Notes under the pieces: model-generated
What the model saw: the letters and a program-made list of their open reading frames with translations, nothing else
Told to the model about the DNA's origin: nothing
Database searches by the model: none
NCBI RefSeq assembly: GCF_023712105.1
Contig: NZ_JAMLJI010000004.1
Location: 186,001-250,000, forward strand
DNA length: 64,000 nt
Reading direction: 5' to 3'
Source: Larsenimonas suaedae
GTDB lineage: Bacteria > Pseudomonadota > Gammaproteobacteria > Pseudomonadales > Halomonadaceae
Translations under genes and position numbers: made by a program
In this document: piece after piece, positions 33,524 through 42,488 of the stretch
Position numbering within the stretch: position 1 is the stretch's first letter
How the letters are laid out: every line of letters starts with the position of its first letter

Positions 33524-34630
33524 ATGTCTCACCAAGTGCCGTTTCGCGCCGACATCGTCGGCAGTTTCCTTCGCCCGGCCGCGCTCAAGCAGGCGCGCAC
33601 CCAGTTCCAGAACGGCGAGATCGGGCGCGCCGAGCTCAAGGCGGTGGAAGACCGTGAAATCAAGCACGTGGTCGAGCAGCAGGAAGCACTGGGGCTCAAG
33701 GTCGTCACCGACGGTGAATTCCGCCGAGCCTGGTGGCACTTCGATTTTCTCGAACACCTGAACGGCGTGACCGGGTATCAGGGCGAGCAGGGCATTCAGT
33801 TTCAGGGCGTTCAGACCTCGGCCAAGCAGGTGCGCATCGACGGCAAGGTCGGTTTTAATCCCGAGCACCCGATGCTCGAGCACTTTCGCTACCTCGATAG
33901 CGTCTCGACCGTCACACCCAAGATGACGATTCCAAGCCCGAGCGTGCTGCACTTTCGAAACGCCGGCACCATCGACCAAAGCGTCTACCCCTCGCGCGAG
34001 GCGTTCTTCACGGACCTTGCCGACACCTACCGCGACGCCGTGCAGGCGTTCTACCGCGCGGGGTGTCGCTATCTCCAGCTCGACGACACCGTCTGGGCCT
34101 ATCTCTGCTCCGACAAGGAGCTGGCGGCGGCCGCGGCGCGCGGGCTCGACACCGCCCACCTTCAATCGATCTACGCCGATGTGATCAACCATGCGCTGGC
34201 CGACAAGCCCGACGATCTGCACGTCAGCCTGCACGTGTGCCGCGGCAACTTCCGCTCGACCTGGATCAGCGAAGGCGGCTATGAGCCGGTGGCCGAGACG
34301 CTCTTCGGCAAGGTCGGGGTCGATGCCTGGTTTCTGGAGTACGACAGCGACCGCGCCGGCAGCTTCGACCCGCTGCGGTTTGTTCCGGAAGGCCATCAGC
34401 AGGCGGTGCTCGGGTTGATTACCACCAAGGTCGGCGCGCTCGAGGACGAAGGCGCCGTGCGGGCACGCCTCGAGGAGGCGACCCGGTTCGTTGCCAAGGA
34501 TCAGCTCTGCCTGAGCCCGCAGTGCGGGTTCGCCTCGACCGAGGAGGGCAATGATCTGGCCGAACAGGCTCAGTGGGACAAGCTCAGATTGACGCTCGAC
34601 ATTGCCAGGCGGTTCTGGGGGCAGGTGTAA
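33524..34630 (+). CDS. MetE-like cobalamin-independent methionine synthase family protein
   Basis: At 368 aa this corresponds to the C-terminal (catalytic) half of MetE, the YxjG/YxjH type. It begins FRADIVGSFLRPAALK (residues 7-22). The zinc-binding residues are H and C in LHVCRGN near 239, E in FLEYDSD near 275 and C in SPQCGFAS near 326. It probably transfers a methyl group to homocysteine, but the donor for the short family is not settled. Start context AAAGGACGGGATC is good. A MetR-type site lies upstream and a strong bidirectional terminator follows. Confidence 0.88.
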   Translation: MSHQVPFRADIVGSFLRPAALKQARTQFQNGEIGRAELKAVEDREIKHVVEQQEALGLKVVTDGEFRRAWWHFDFLEHLNGVTGYQGEQGIQFQGVQTSAKQVRIDGKVGFNPEHPMLEHFRYLDSVSTVTPKMTIPSPSVLHFRNAGTIDQSVYPSREAFFTDLADTYRDAVQAFYRAGCRYLQLDDTVWAYLCSDKELAAAAARGLDTAHLQSIYADVINHALADKPDDLHVSLHVCRGNFRSTWISEGGYEPVAETLFGKVGVDAWFLEYDSDRAGSFDPLRFVPEGHQQAVLGLITTKVGALEDEGAVRARLEEATRFVAKDQLCLSPQCGFASTEEGNDLAEQAQWDKLRLTLDIARRFWGQV

Positions 34631-34647
34631 GCGCGACGTTCCTGCAT

Positions 34648-34689
34648 AAAAAAACCGGCGGCCTCTCTTCAAGGGCCGCCGGTTTTTTT
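34648..34689. terminator. Bidirectional intrinsic terminator
   Basis: A 9-bp GC stem (34655-34663 with 34674-34682) is flanked by A7 on the left and T7 on the right. It can stop both the metE-like gene and the convergent dioxygenase gene. Confidence 0.93.
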
Positions 34690-34729
34690 GTGCGCGGCTG
34701 AGGCGCAAGGCGCCTTACGAGCGCGCGAC

Positions 34730-35533
34730 TCAGGCGCTGTGACGAAGCACTGCCGCACCCTGCCGACGTGTGAAGAGATAAGCGTCCATGGCCAGCGCCT
34801 GTTCCGAGATCACCGGATTGACGCGGGTTGGCGCGGCCGCGTCGGCGGCGCCGAGCGCGACGAACAGCGGCAGCAGATGCTCCTCGCTTGGGTGGGCACG
34901 CCGGGCGCCTGGAGCGAGGTCGCGGTAGTTCATCAGCTCGGCGTCCTGACGGGTTTCGAGGCGTGAGCTGACCCACTGCTGGAACGCCTCGACGTAGACC
35001 GCGATGGACGGCGCTTTATTGCCTGCGTCGGTGAGGTTGTGGGTGATGCTGCCTGATGCGATCAGGAGCGTGTCGTCATCCAGTGCCTCACAAAGATGCT
35101 GGCCGAGCGTGTAGTGCCACTCGGCGCTGGCCCGAGCGTTGATCGACAGCCCAACGACCGGAATGTCGGCGTCCGGGTAAAGATGTCGAAGCGGGGCCCA
35201 CATGCCGTGATCCAGCCCGCGTCGGTGATCGACCTGCGCCTCGACCCCGCCGGCGTTCAGGCACTCGGCCACGTCATTGGCAAGCTGCGGGTCGCCCGGT
35301 GCCGGGTAGCGAATCCGGTACAGGGACGCCGGAAAACCGTAGAAATCGTGAATCGTCTCCGGGGACGCGCTTCCGGTCAGGCGAACCTGGGTGGTCGACC
35401 AGTGGGCCGAGGCCACCACGATGCGCTTTGGACGGGGCAGGGACTGGGCCAGCGCCTGCCAGGCGCGGGCGCTCTTGCTTTGATCGATCGCCTCGAGCGG
35501 CGAGCCGTGGGAAATGAACAGTGCGTGTGCCAT
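34730..35533 (-). CDS. DODA-type extradiol ring-cleavage dioxygenase
   Basis: The 267-aa protein belongs to the class III (LigB/DODA/YgiD) dioxygenases. Signatures are LFISHGSPLEAI at residues 5-16 (first metal His), VVASAHWST near 48, RGLDHGMWAPLRHLYPDADIPV near 118 and ASGSITHNL near 170. Iron or zinc is bound by three His. Relatives open catechol-type rings such as DOPA. The ATG follows AGGAGG at seven bases; a longer reading is not needed. It is followed upstream by a DoxX gene in the same direction (31-base gap), and the pair is common near LysR regulators. Confidence 0.9.
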   Translation of the reverse strand: MAHALFISHGSPLEAIDQSKSARAWQALAQSLPRPKRIVVASAHWSTTQVRLTGSASPETIHDFYGFPASLYRIRYPAPGDPQLANDVAECLNAGGVEAQVDHRRGLDHGMWAPLRHLYPDADIPVVGLSINARASAEWHYTLGQHLCEALDDDTLLIASGSITHNLTDAGNKAPSIAVYVEAFQQWVSSRLETRQDAELMNYRDLAPGARRAHPSEEHLLPLFVALGAADAAAPTRVNPVISEQALAMDAYLFTRRQGAAVLRHSA

Positions 35534-35564
35534 GGATCTACCTCCTGTCTGTGATATCACGCGC

Positions 35565-36029
35565 TCAGTTGCGACCGATGAGCCGGGAAAGCGTCAGCTT
35601 GCCGCCATCGAGAAGGCTCAGGGCAAGCGCCGTCACTGCCAGGAAGACCGGGTATTCCCAGCCGCCGTCGGGGGCGGTGAACATCCAGCCGTTGCCCAGG
35701 TGCGGGATGCTTGCACCGACCAGCTCGGCGGCGAGAATGAGCGCGACCCAGCGCACGCGAACGCCCAGAATCAGGAGCACGCCACCGACCAGCTCGAGCC
35801 CGGTAATGGGCCAGGCAACCCAGGCTGGCAGCCCGATGGACTCAAAGAACTGACCGGTGCCCGCCAGTGTCCAGACCAGCACCTTGGTCAAACCGTGCGC
35901 GATGAACATGACGCCAAGCGCCAGACGCAGCAGCAGCGAGGCGACGTCGTGGCCAGCGATGGCCGAGGTCGATGGGGCGGAAGAGGTGAAAGAGGCGGAA
36001 GAGACAGAAGCGGCGGAAGACGTTGACAT
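35565..36029 (-). CDS. DoxX-family membrane protein
   Basis: The 154-aa protein starts with a Ser/Ala-rich polar stretch, then four membrane helices. The DoxX signature LLLRLALGVMFIAHGLTKVLV lies at about residues 31-52 and GLELVGGVLLILG near 80. DoxX proteins occur with quinone- or thiol-redox enzymes, but the reaction varies. GGAG at seven bases fixes the start at MSTSS. It is probably cotranscribed with the dioxygenase and is divergent from the LysR gene, which may control them. Confidence 0.88.
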   Translation of the reverse strand: MSTSSAASVSSASFTSSAPSTSAIAGHDVASLLLRLALGVMFIAHGLTKVLVWTLAGTGQFFESIGLPAWVAWPITGLELVGGVLLILGVRVRWVALILAAELVGASIPHLGNGWMFTAPDGGWEYPVFLAVTALALSLLDGGKLTLSRLIGRN

Positions 36030-36147
36030 GAGCGGGCTCCACAATCGTTGAACACAAAATGCGTTGGAATGCGTGCAGTTTGATTGCTTCCTTGAACGGG
36101 ATAAACATGCTAATCAAAGAGACATTGTGTTCGATCTGGAAACAATC

Positions 36148-37044
36148 ATGGATACCGTGACCGCTCTGAAGGTCTTTTCCGAGGTGGCGCATCAAGGGGC
36201 GTTCACCGCCGCCGCCGAACGTTTATCAATGTCGCGCTCCTCGGTCAGCAAGCACATCGCCTTTCTTGAACAGCGCTTCGGCGCGCGATTACTCAATCGC
36301 ACCACGCGGCGGCTCAGCCTGACCGAGGCCGGCCGGGAGGTGCTTGCGCGCACCGAGATCATCCTGCGGGAGTTTTCAGGGCTCGAGGGGGCGCTTCACG
36401 AGGACCAGGCTTCGCTCAGCGGGCGGCTGCGCATCAGTGCGCCCCACGCGTTCGGCACGCGCTATCTCGGCCCGATTCTGGCCGAATACCGCACGCGCTA
36501 CCCGGCGGTGAGCCTTGAGCTGGTGCTGGGCGACCGGCAGGTGGATCTGGTGGAGGAGGGTTTTGACATGGCGCTTCGCATCGGCACGTTGAACGACTCC
36601 ACGCTGGTGGCGCGCCGCATCGGCGACGTGCGCGTTCTGCTGTGTGCCTCTCCGGCGTATCTGGCCCGACACGGCACGCCCGAACACCCCTGGGCGCTTT
36701 CCCGCCATCAGGGGCTTCACTACCGCTACGCTCGCCACGGCCAGCGCTGGCATTTCATGCGCGATGGCAACCATTACAATGGCACGCCCCAGCCTGGTGT
36801 CACCGCCAACAGCGGCGAGGTGCTTCGGGACATGGCGATTGCCGGGCTTGGGCTGACGCTTCAACCGGACTTTCTGATGAATGAGGCGCTTGCCGATGGG
36901 CGATTGGTGCAGGTGATGCCGGAGTACGAACACGCCGTGCTCGGGCTCTACTGCGTGTATACCCACCGCGATCAAATGACGCCCCGACTTCGAAGCCTGA
37001 TCGAGCATCTGCGCCAGTGGTTCGACACCCACGGCGTTGCGTGA
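36148..37044 (+). CDS. LysR-family transcription regulator
   Basis: A 298-aa LysR protein. The winged helix is at residues 4-62 (FSEVAHQGAFTAAAERLSMSRSSVSKHIAFLE) and the substrate domain at about 90-290. It resembles the AaeR/PecT group that controls efflux or aromatic-stress genes. The likely targets are the divergent doxX and dioxygenase genes, since 118 bases separate the starts. The start with GGA is weak; an earlier in-frame start exists but family members begin MDTVTAL-like. Confidence 0.92.
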   Translation: MDTVTALKVFSEVAHQGAFTAAAERLSMSRSSVSKHIAFLEQRFGARLLNRTTRRLSLTEAGREVLARTEIILREFSGLEGALHEDQASLSGRLRISAPHAFGTRYLGPILAEYRTRYPAVSLELVLGDRQVDLVEEGFDMALRIGTLNDSTLVARRIGDVRVLLCASPAYLARHGTPEHPWALSRHQGLHYRYARHGQRWHFMRDGNHYNGTPQPGVTANSGEVLRDMAIAGLGLTLQPDFLMNEALADGRLVQVMPEYEHAVLGLYCVYTHRDQMTPRLRSLIEHLRQWFDTHGVA

Positions 37045-37057
37045 ACGGTAGCGCCCG

Positions 37058-37978
37058 TTACCGCTCGGGGGCCTTCGGTGGCGCGCCGTCGCGTGCCTCG
37101 GGCGTCGATGAGTCCGTGGATGTCGATGAGTCCTTGAGCGTCAACGGCTCCTTGAATGTCAGCGTTCGGTAGGGGAAGGGGATCTCGATGCCAGCGGTAT
37201 CCAGTGCGCGCTTGATGGCGGTGACGACCTTGTCCCGGCTCTGGTGCATGTCGATCGGCTGCGAGGCGGCCCACCACCGGACGGTGAAGTCGAGCGAGGA
37301 GGCGTTGAATTCACGCGCGTAAACCTCGACCCCGCGCTGATGCTCGATCTCCTCGACGTGCGACAGCGCCTCGAGGATCACGCGCCGGGCGGTGTCGATG
37401 TCCTCGCTGTAGGCCACGCCGACGACCAGATCGAACCGTCGAATGGGCAGGTCCGTCAGGACGTGCACCGGGTTCTTGAACAGGAAACTGTTCGGCACCA
37501 GCACGAGCTGGCCGTCGGTCTTTCGAAGGTAGGTCTCTCGCACCGTGATCTTTTCAACGCGCCCGCGCACCTGCTCGCATTCGACGAAATCGTTGATGCG
37601 CATCGGGCGGCGCAGCATGATGAGCACGCCCGCGAAGAAGTTCTCGAAGATGTCCTTGAAGGCGAGCCCCACCGCGACCGACCCGAGCCCCAGCACGGTC
37701 AGAAGCTTGCCTGGTGTCAGGCTTGGAAAGATCACCGTCGCGGCGATCAGAACGCCGATGACCCACACCGTCACCCGCATCAGGCTGACCAGAAGCTCGG
37801 TCAGCGCCGGGCGGATCGACGAGCGCGCAAGCGAGGTTCGGATCACATAGCCTGAAAACGCCGCAACGCCCCAGCTCAGAAGCAGACAGAGCGCGGCGAC
37901 AACCAGCAATGGCATGACCTCGACAAACCCCAGCCACATGCTCTGCGCTCTTTGATACAGCGGCTCGATAAACGTCAT
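37058..37978 (-). CDS. MscS-family mechanosensitive channel
   Basis: The 306-aa protein has three N-terminal membrane helices (about 20-42, 62-82, 90-115). The third carries the pore block LGLGSVAVGLAFKDIFENF. The MscS beta domain with RPMRINDFVECEQVRGRVEKI follows, with NSFLFKNPV and a cytoplasmic alpha/beta domain. It opens on hypo-osmotic shock. The C-terminal tail is Ser/Thr/Asp-rich and low in complexity. It is convergent with the LysR gene, with a 13-base gap. Confidence 0.93.
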   Translation of the reverse strand: MTFIEPLYQRAQSMWLGFVEVMPLLVVAALCLLLSWGVAAFSGYVIRTSLARSSIRPALTELLVSLMRVTVWVIGVLIAATVIFPSLTPGKLLTVLGLGSVAVGLAFKDIFENFFAGVLIMLRRPMRINDFVECEQVRGRVEKITVRETYLRKTDGQLVLVPNSFLFKNPVHVLTDLPIRRFDLVVGVAYSEDIDTARRVILEALSHVEEIEHQRGVEVYAREFNASSLDFTVRWWAASQPIDMHQSRDKVVTAIKRALDTAGIEIPFPYRTLTFKEPLTLKDSSTSTDSSTPEARDGAPPKAPER

Positions 37979-38080
37979 GCGTGGTCTCCGTGAGTCAGGC
38001 CGGTCTAGTGACTATAAACCGAGCCGGGCGCCTTTGCCGGGCACATGCCGACTCACGGAGCTGAAAGGAGGGGCGCGAGC

Positions 38081-38617
38081 CTAAAGCCAGTGCACCGGGT
38101 AGCGGCGATGGCGGGCGAGGTTATTGATCACGATCGCGATCAAGAGCATCAATACACAGCCCGTACCGACCGGGAAGAACGCATACCCCCAGCCGAGCTG
38201 GTGCAGCTCGTCCGAGCCGATCACGGCGATCAGCGCCGTGGCACCGCCGGGCGGATGCAGCGAGTGGGTCAGCTGCATGATCAGAATCGCGGTCGAGACC
38301 GCCACTGCCGCAGCGATCCAGTTATCACCAAGAAACTGCCAGGCGATGACGCCACAGAGCGCCGACAATATGTTGCCGAGCAGGACGTTGCGGGGCTGGG
38401 CGAGCGGGCTTTCAGGCGCTGCGTAGAGCAGCACCGAGGTTGCGCCGAACGAGCCGACCATCAAAAGCGCATGGGCCTCGATCGATTGGGCGCTGATCCA
38501 GCCCACGCCTGCGATGCCTAAAAAGGCGCCGACCCAGGACCATAGCGCGTCGCCGATGCTCGGGGGTGGGCGATTCGCCGGCTCGCCTTTCATTTTGCCG
38601 ATGTACTGCTTGACCAT
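38081..38617 (-). CDS. HPP-family membrane protein
   Basis: The 178-aa product has four or five membrane helices and the family hallmark HSLHPPGGATAL near residue 113. The motif GSFGATSVLLYAAPESPLAQPRN lies near residue 60. Plant relatives carry nitrite, but the substrate of bacterial HPP proteins is uncertain. The start MVKQYIG is chosen because CAGGG lies 10 bases before it; an in-frame ATG at 38647 would add ten residues. It stands between the mscS and GntR genes with 102 bases to mscS. Confidence 0.86.
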   Translation of the reverse strand: MVKQYIGKMKGEPANRPPPSIGDALWSWVGAFLGIAGVGWISAQSIEAHALLMVGSFGATSVLLYAAPESPLAQPRNVLLGNILSALCGVIAWQFLGDNWIAAAVAVSTAILIMQLTHSLHPPGGATALIAVIGSDELHQLGWGYAFFPVGTGCVLMLLIAIVINNLARHRRYPVHWL

Positions 38618-38735
38618 GACCTGAGACCCTGCACCAAAAAGAGGCATATCCTGCCAAACGCCGCCAGGCGACTGAAATAAGCATTGCCTATGAGGCGTGG
38701 CTAATAACGAGGCGGGACCGATGACCGAGCCGGCA

Positions 38736-39434
38736 TTACTCGGGGGTAACCTCGGGTTTTGGATCCAGTTCCAGCAGTTCGTCGTAGCGAATACCGATGT
38801 AGGCATGTTCGCGCATTAGAAGCTCTACCCGGGCGCCTTCGCCGTGGGCAAGCGCCTGCACGATGCTCTGGTGTTGCACCTGGGCGACGCAGAGCTTGCG
38901 GTACTCTCGGCCAAGACGTTCGGTGTCGATGATCAGCGAGTCGGCGGAGGCAAACGGCAGGTGGTCGTTTCGCTGAATGGCGTCCTGAATGACCTGGCTG
39001 CCGGTCGCGCCGAGAATGGTGGCGTGAAATCGGGAGTTGAGTTCGCTCCAGCGTGTGACGTCCTCGGCGGTCAGATGGCCCTTGGCGAGCACGGCGTGAC
39101 CCTCGTCGAGACAGGCGTTCAGGCGCTCCTTCGTGGCGGTCGAGAGCCCCTGTTCCGCCAGACGCCGCGCCGCCAGTCCCTCGAGCACGCCCCGCACCTC
39201 GAGGGCACACAGCACATCGGCGTCGGTGAACGCGCGCACCCGAAAGCCCCGCTTGCCGGCCCGTTCCAATAATCCTTCCTGTTCCAGCGTTCGAAATGCC
39301 AGTCGCACCGGGGTGCGCGAGACGCCGAGGTCGTTGGCGACCTGAAGCTCGGCAATGCGCTCACCGGCGGGATACACCCCCTCGCTGATCGATTTTCTGA
39401 GGCGTGCCACCACGCTCATCGTGCCTGAACTCAC
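38736..39434 (-). CDS. vanR: GntR/FadR-family regulator, probable VanR
   Basis: The 232-aa protein has a GntR winged helix (residues 8-67, with PAGERIAELQVANDLGVSRTPVR) and a C-terminal FCD domain (about 80-220), with metal-binding His in HATILG and the HQSIVQAL/REH pair. It is divergent from vanA and vanB. A near-perfect copy of the VanR operator lies in the shared promoter, so it is best read as VanR, a vanillate-responsive repressor. The start is a GTG preceded by AAAGGA. The first possible TTG, 18 codons upstream, falls inside the operator and has no ribosome site, so it is rejected. Confidence 0.85.
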   Translation of the reverse strand: MSSGTMSVVARLRKSISEGVYPAGERIAELQVANDLGVSRTPVRLAFRTLEQEGLLERAGKRGFRVRAFTDADVLCALEVRGVLEGLAARRLAEQGLSTATKERLNACLDEGHAVLAKGHLTAEDVTRWSELNSRFHATILGATGSQVIQDAIQRNDHLPFASADSLIIDTERLGREYRKLCVAQVQHQSIVQALAHGEGARVELLMREHAYIGIRYDELLELDPKPEVTPE

Positions 39435-39477
39435 TGTTTTTTCCTTTGTGCGTGCGGGGTTAGCGGGTTTTGCCAAA

Positions 39478-39489
39478 ATTGGATCCAAC
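39478..39489. promoter_or_regulatory. VanR-type operator 1
   Basis: ATTGGATCCAAC matches 11 of 12 bases of the VanR operator ATTGGATCCAAT known from Caulobacter. It lies 44 bases before the vanR start and is palindromic (TTGGATCCAA). Confidence 0.75.
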
Positions 39490-39500
39490 TAAAGCATATC

Positions 39501-39530
39501 TTGTCCAATAAAGGCGTTGGTGCCTTTATT
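39501..39530 (+). promoter_or_regulatory. Likely vanA promoter
   Basis: TTGTCC (39501-39506) and TTTATT (39525-39530) are 18 bases apart, close to the sigma-70 plan. The -10 box overlaps the second palindrome, so a bound repressor would exclude polymerase. A 9-bp inverted repeat (39507-39515 with 39522-39530) also spans the spacer. Confidence 0.45.
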
Positions 39531-39543
39531 ATGGGATCCATAA
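39529..39543. promoter_or_regulatory. VanR-type operator 2
   Basis: TTATGG, GAT and CCATAA form a perfect 6-bp inverted repeat containing GGATCC, like operator 1. It lies 40 bases before the vanA start. Confidence 0.6.
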
Positions 39544-39582
39544 CAAGAAAAAACCCCTGACCCGTGAAATGAGGAGTACATC

Positions 39583-40641
39583 ATGTTTCCAAAGAATACG
39601 TGGTATGTCGCCTGCACACCCGATGAAATCGATGGCAAGCCGCTGGGCCGCACGGTCTGCAACGAAAAGATCGTGTTCTTTCGCGCCGAGGAAGGCAAGG
39701 TCGCGGCCGTTGAGGATTTTTGCCCTCACCGGGGAGCGCCGCTGTCGCTTGGGTTTGTGCGCGATGGCCAGCTGGTGTGTGGGTATCACGGCCTCGAAAT
39801 GAGCTGCTCCGGCAAGTGCTCGAGCATGCCGGGGCAGCGCGTGCGCGGCTTTCCAAGCATTCGCGCCTACCCGGTGGAAGAGCGCCACGGCTTTATCTGG
39901 GTCTGGACCGGTGACGCCGAGCAGGCCGATCCGGCGCTTATTCCCGAGCTTCACTGGGCCAACGACCCGGCCTGGGCCTACGGCGGCGGTCTGTATCACG
40001 TCGGCTGCGATTACCGGCTGATGGTCGATAACCTGATGGATCTGACTCACGAAACCTACGTGCATGCCTCGAGCATCGGCCAGCCCGAAATCGAGGAGTC
40101 TGCGCCGGAGACCAAGGTCGACGGCGATGAGGTCATCACCAGCCGGTACATGGAAAACATCTCGGCGCCGCCGTTCTGGCAGGCCGCGCTCAGGGGCAAC
40201 AATCTCCCGGACGATCAACCGGTGGACCGCTGGCAGGTCTGTCGCTTCACACCGCCAAGCCACGTGTTGATCGATGTGGGCGTGGCGCTTGCCGGCAAGG
40301 GTGGGATCGACGCGCCGGCCGAGTTCAAGGCCTCGAGCACGGTGGTCGATTTCATCACCCCCGAGACCGATACCTCGATCTGGTATTTCTGGGGAATGGC
40401 GCGCAACTTCAATCCCGAGGATCAGGAACTGACCGACCGCATTCGCGAAGGGCAGGGCACGATTTTCGCCGAAGACCTCGAGATCCTCGAAGCCCAGCAA
40501 CAAAACCTTCTCAAATACCCTGACCGCAAGCTTTTGATGCTCAATATCGATGGCGGCGGCGTGCAGGCGCGCCGCGTGATTGACCGCATCCTCAAGGAGG
40601 AGCAGTCGGCGTCCCCATCCACCTCGGCCAAGGCCGGGTGA
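39583..40641 (+). CDS. vanA: Vanillate O-demethylase, Rieske oxygenase subunit
   Basis: VanA removes the methyl of vanillate, giving protocatechuate and formaldehyde. The 352-aa protein follows Pseudomonas VanA closely from MFPKNTWYVACTPDEI onward. The Rieske centre is C47-x-H49 with C66-x-x-H69. The mononuclear iron is held by H156 and H161 in the DLTHETYVH segment, with an Asp further on. The start follows GAGG at eight bases. The partner reductase is directly downstream, and the divergent gene is its GntR regulator. The formaldehyde it makes could be taken by the frmA-type enzyme elsewhere in the window. Confidence 0.95.
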   Translation: MFPKNTWYVACTPDEIDGKPLGRTVCNEKIVFFRAEEGKVAAVEDFCPHRGAPLSLGFVRDGQLVCGYHGLEMSCSGKCSSMPGQRVRGFPSIRAYPVEERHGFIWVWTGDAEQADPALIPELHWANDPAWAYGGGLYHVGCDYRLMVDNLMDLTHETYVHASSIGQPEIEESAPETKVDGDEVITSRYMENISAPPFWQAALRGNNLPDDQPVDRWQVCRFTPPSHVLIDVGVALAGKGGIDAPAEFKASSTVVDFITPETDTSIWYFWGMARNFNPEDQELTDRIREGQGTIFAEDLEILEAQQQNLLKYPDRKLLMLNIDGGGVQARRVIDRILKEEQSASPSTSAKAG

Positions 40642-40702
40642 GTTCATGCAGGCGGGGCGGGCGCGGCGACATGCGCGCGTCCGCCCGCAGGAGGGAAGCA
40701 TC

Positions 40703-41674
40703 ATGAGTACCAATGACACGCTGTCGCTGTTCGTGAGGGTGGTTTCCCGGCGCGAGGAAGCCGAGGGCATCGCAAGCTTCGAGCTGGCCGACCCGCATGA
40801 GCGGGCACTGCCGGCCTTCAGCGCCGGTGCCCACATCGATGTGCGCATCAATGACGAGATCATTCGCCAGTATTCGCTCTGCGGCCACTCGGCAAAAAAC
40901 GACCGCTACCGCATCGCCGTGCTGCGCGAGGCCGAGTCCCGCGGTGGGTCGGCGGGCATGCACGACAGTATCCACGAGGGCGATCTTCTACAGATCAGCG
41001 CGCCGAAAAATCATTTCCCGCTCGAACCCGCCCGTCGGGTGGTGCTGTTTGCCGGCGGCATCGGCATCACGCCGCTTTTGTGCATGGCCGAGCATCTGGC
41101 CAATACCGACACCGATTTCGAGCTGCACTACTGCGCCCGTTCGCGTGCGCGCATGGCGTTTCTCGATGACATCGCCGCCTCGCCCTTCGCCGACCGGCTG
41201 AGCACCTACTGCGATGACGATCCGGAGGCCGGCACGCTGGACGTGGCGGCCTCGGTGGGGGAGCCCGAGCCGGACACGCATGTGTATGTCTGTGGCCCGG
41301 CCGGCTTTATCGATCACGTACTCACGACCTGCAAGGACGCCGGCTGGCCCACGGAGCAGCTGCACACCGAGTATTTTTCAGGCGTACAGGTCGACAGCGC
41401 CGATAACGACAGCTTCGAGGTCAAGCTCGCAAGCAGTGGCGCCACTTTTACCATTCCTGCCGACAAGACCGTGCATCAGGTGCTTGCAGAAAATGGCATC
41501 GAGATCATGGTGTCCTGCGAGGAAGGGGTCTGTGGCACCTGCCTGACCCGGGTGCTGGAAGGCGAGCCGGATCATCGTGATCTGTATCTGGAAGAGCACG
41601 AGCGCGCGGCCAACGATCAGTTCACGCCGTGTTGCTCACGGGCCAAGAGCAAGTGTTTGGTGCTCGACCTTTAG
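40703..41674 (+). CDS. vanB: Vanillate O-demethylase, oxidoreductase subunit
   Basis: VanB passes electrons from NAD(P)H to VanA. The 323-aa protein has an FMN-binding barrel (residues 5-100, with IIRQYSLCG), an NAD domain (VVLFAGGIGITPLLCMAEHL near 113) and a C-terminal plant-type 2Fe-2S domain with Cys near 272, 277 and 280 (CEEGVCGTC) and the last Cys near 310. GGAGGGA precedes the ATG. The gene follows vanA by 61 bases. A hairpin follows it. Confidence 0.94.
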   Translation: MSTNDTLSLFVRVVSRREEAEGIASFELADPHERALPAFSAGAHIDVRINDEIIRQYSLCGHSAKNDRYRIAVLREAESRGGSAGMHDSIHEGDLLQISAPKNHFPLEPARRVVLFAGGIGITPLLCMAEHLANTDTDFELHYCARSRARMAFLDDIAASPFADRLSTYCDDDPEAGTLDVAASVGEPEPDTHVYVCGPAGFIDHVLTTCKDAGWPTEQLHTEYFSGVQVDSADNDSFEVKLASSGATFTIPADKTVHQVLAENGIEIMVSCEEGVCGTCLTRVLEGEPDHRDLYLEEHERAANDQFTPCCSRAKSKCLVLDL

Positions 41675-41710
41675 CCTGAGGCTTGGTCCTGTACAGCGGA
41701 GGGCATGAGC

Positions 41711-41740
41711 ACGCCGGCCCGAGCGATATCGGGCCGGCGT
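41711..41740. terminator. Hairpin between vanB and the convergent PEBP gene
   Basis: A perfect 12-bp stem (41711-41722 with 41729-41740) has a GCGATA loop. It lies between two convergent stops and is a likely shared terminator, although T runs are short. Confidence 0.7.
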
Positions 41741-41746
41741 CAGGTT

Positions 41747-42283
41747 TCAGGCGTCAGGGAGGCCGAAATAGCCGGTAAGCGTTGCCCGAGCGATCACGTT
41801 GGCGCCGAGCGCGAAGGTGGCCAACGCAGGCGTTGCGTCGTTTGGAATGTCGAGCGCCTTGACGTCGAGGGCGTGCACCACAAACACGTAGCGATGCGGG
41901 TCGTCGCCCGGGGGCGGCGCTGCACCGCCGAAACCGCGGTAGCTGTAGTCGTTATTGAGCGTGAATCCGGATGAGAGTGCGCCCTCGGCGCCGGCATTGG
42001 CCTCAAGTGAGGTCACGCTTGGCGGCAGGTTGATGATGGTCCAGTGCCAGAAGCCGCTCATGTTCGGCGCGTCCGGGTCGAAACAGCTCAGCACGAAGCT
42101 TTTGGTGTCCTCCGGAAACCCGGACCAGCTCAGCGCCGGGGACATGTTTTCACCGCCAAGCCCAAAGCCTGAAAACTTGTGGCGATCGGTCAGTTGGCCG
42201 CCTTCCTCAAACTCCGGGCTTGTCAGCGTAAACGCGGGAACCTCGGGCAGTGACGCCAGCGGGTCAACGTCGTAGTTGGCCAT
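41747..42283 (-). CDS. YbhB/YbcL-family phosphatidylethanolamine-binding-like protein
   Basis: The 178-aa protein has the PEBP ligand-site motifs DPDAP near residue 69 and GFWHWTIINLP near 77, with GFGGAAPPPGDDPHRYVFVVHALD at about 117-140. There is no signal peptide, so it is cytoplasmic, like YbhB. The biochemical role of bacterial members is unknown. The ATG has AGGAGA close upstream. The gene is convergent with vanB and probably not part of that locus. Confidence 0.92.
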   Translation of the reverse strand: MANYDVDPLASLPEVPAFTLTSPEFEEGGQLTDRHKFSGFGLGGENMSPALSWSGFPEDTKSFVLSCFDPDAPNMSGFWHWTIINLPPSVTSLEANAGAEGALSSGFTLNNDYSYRGFGGAAPPPGDDPHRYVFVVHALDVKALDIPNDATPALATFALGANVIARATLTGYFGLPDA

Positions 42284-42488
42284 CGTCTCTCCTTGTAATC
42301 AGCCATGCCATTGAAATACGTCTCTCTAAACGTAGTGCCTTACGGTGTTCTGATGCCAGTCAAGCGGCCATGGCGCCAATACCATAAGTCAACCTGAAAT
42401 TAATAAAAAATAATAAATGAACACCTCCTCAGGCCGTTGAACACCAAAGGGCGCGACCGCTTGATGGTGATCCAAAAGGAGGCCTTCC

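Noticed and set aside
39435-39488. TTG start for the GntR regulator, 18 codons upstream
   Set aside because: It lies inside the operator, has no ribosome site and adds residues not seen in the family. The GTG has AAAGGA.
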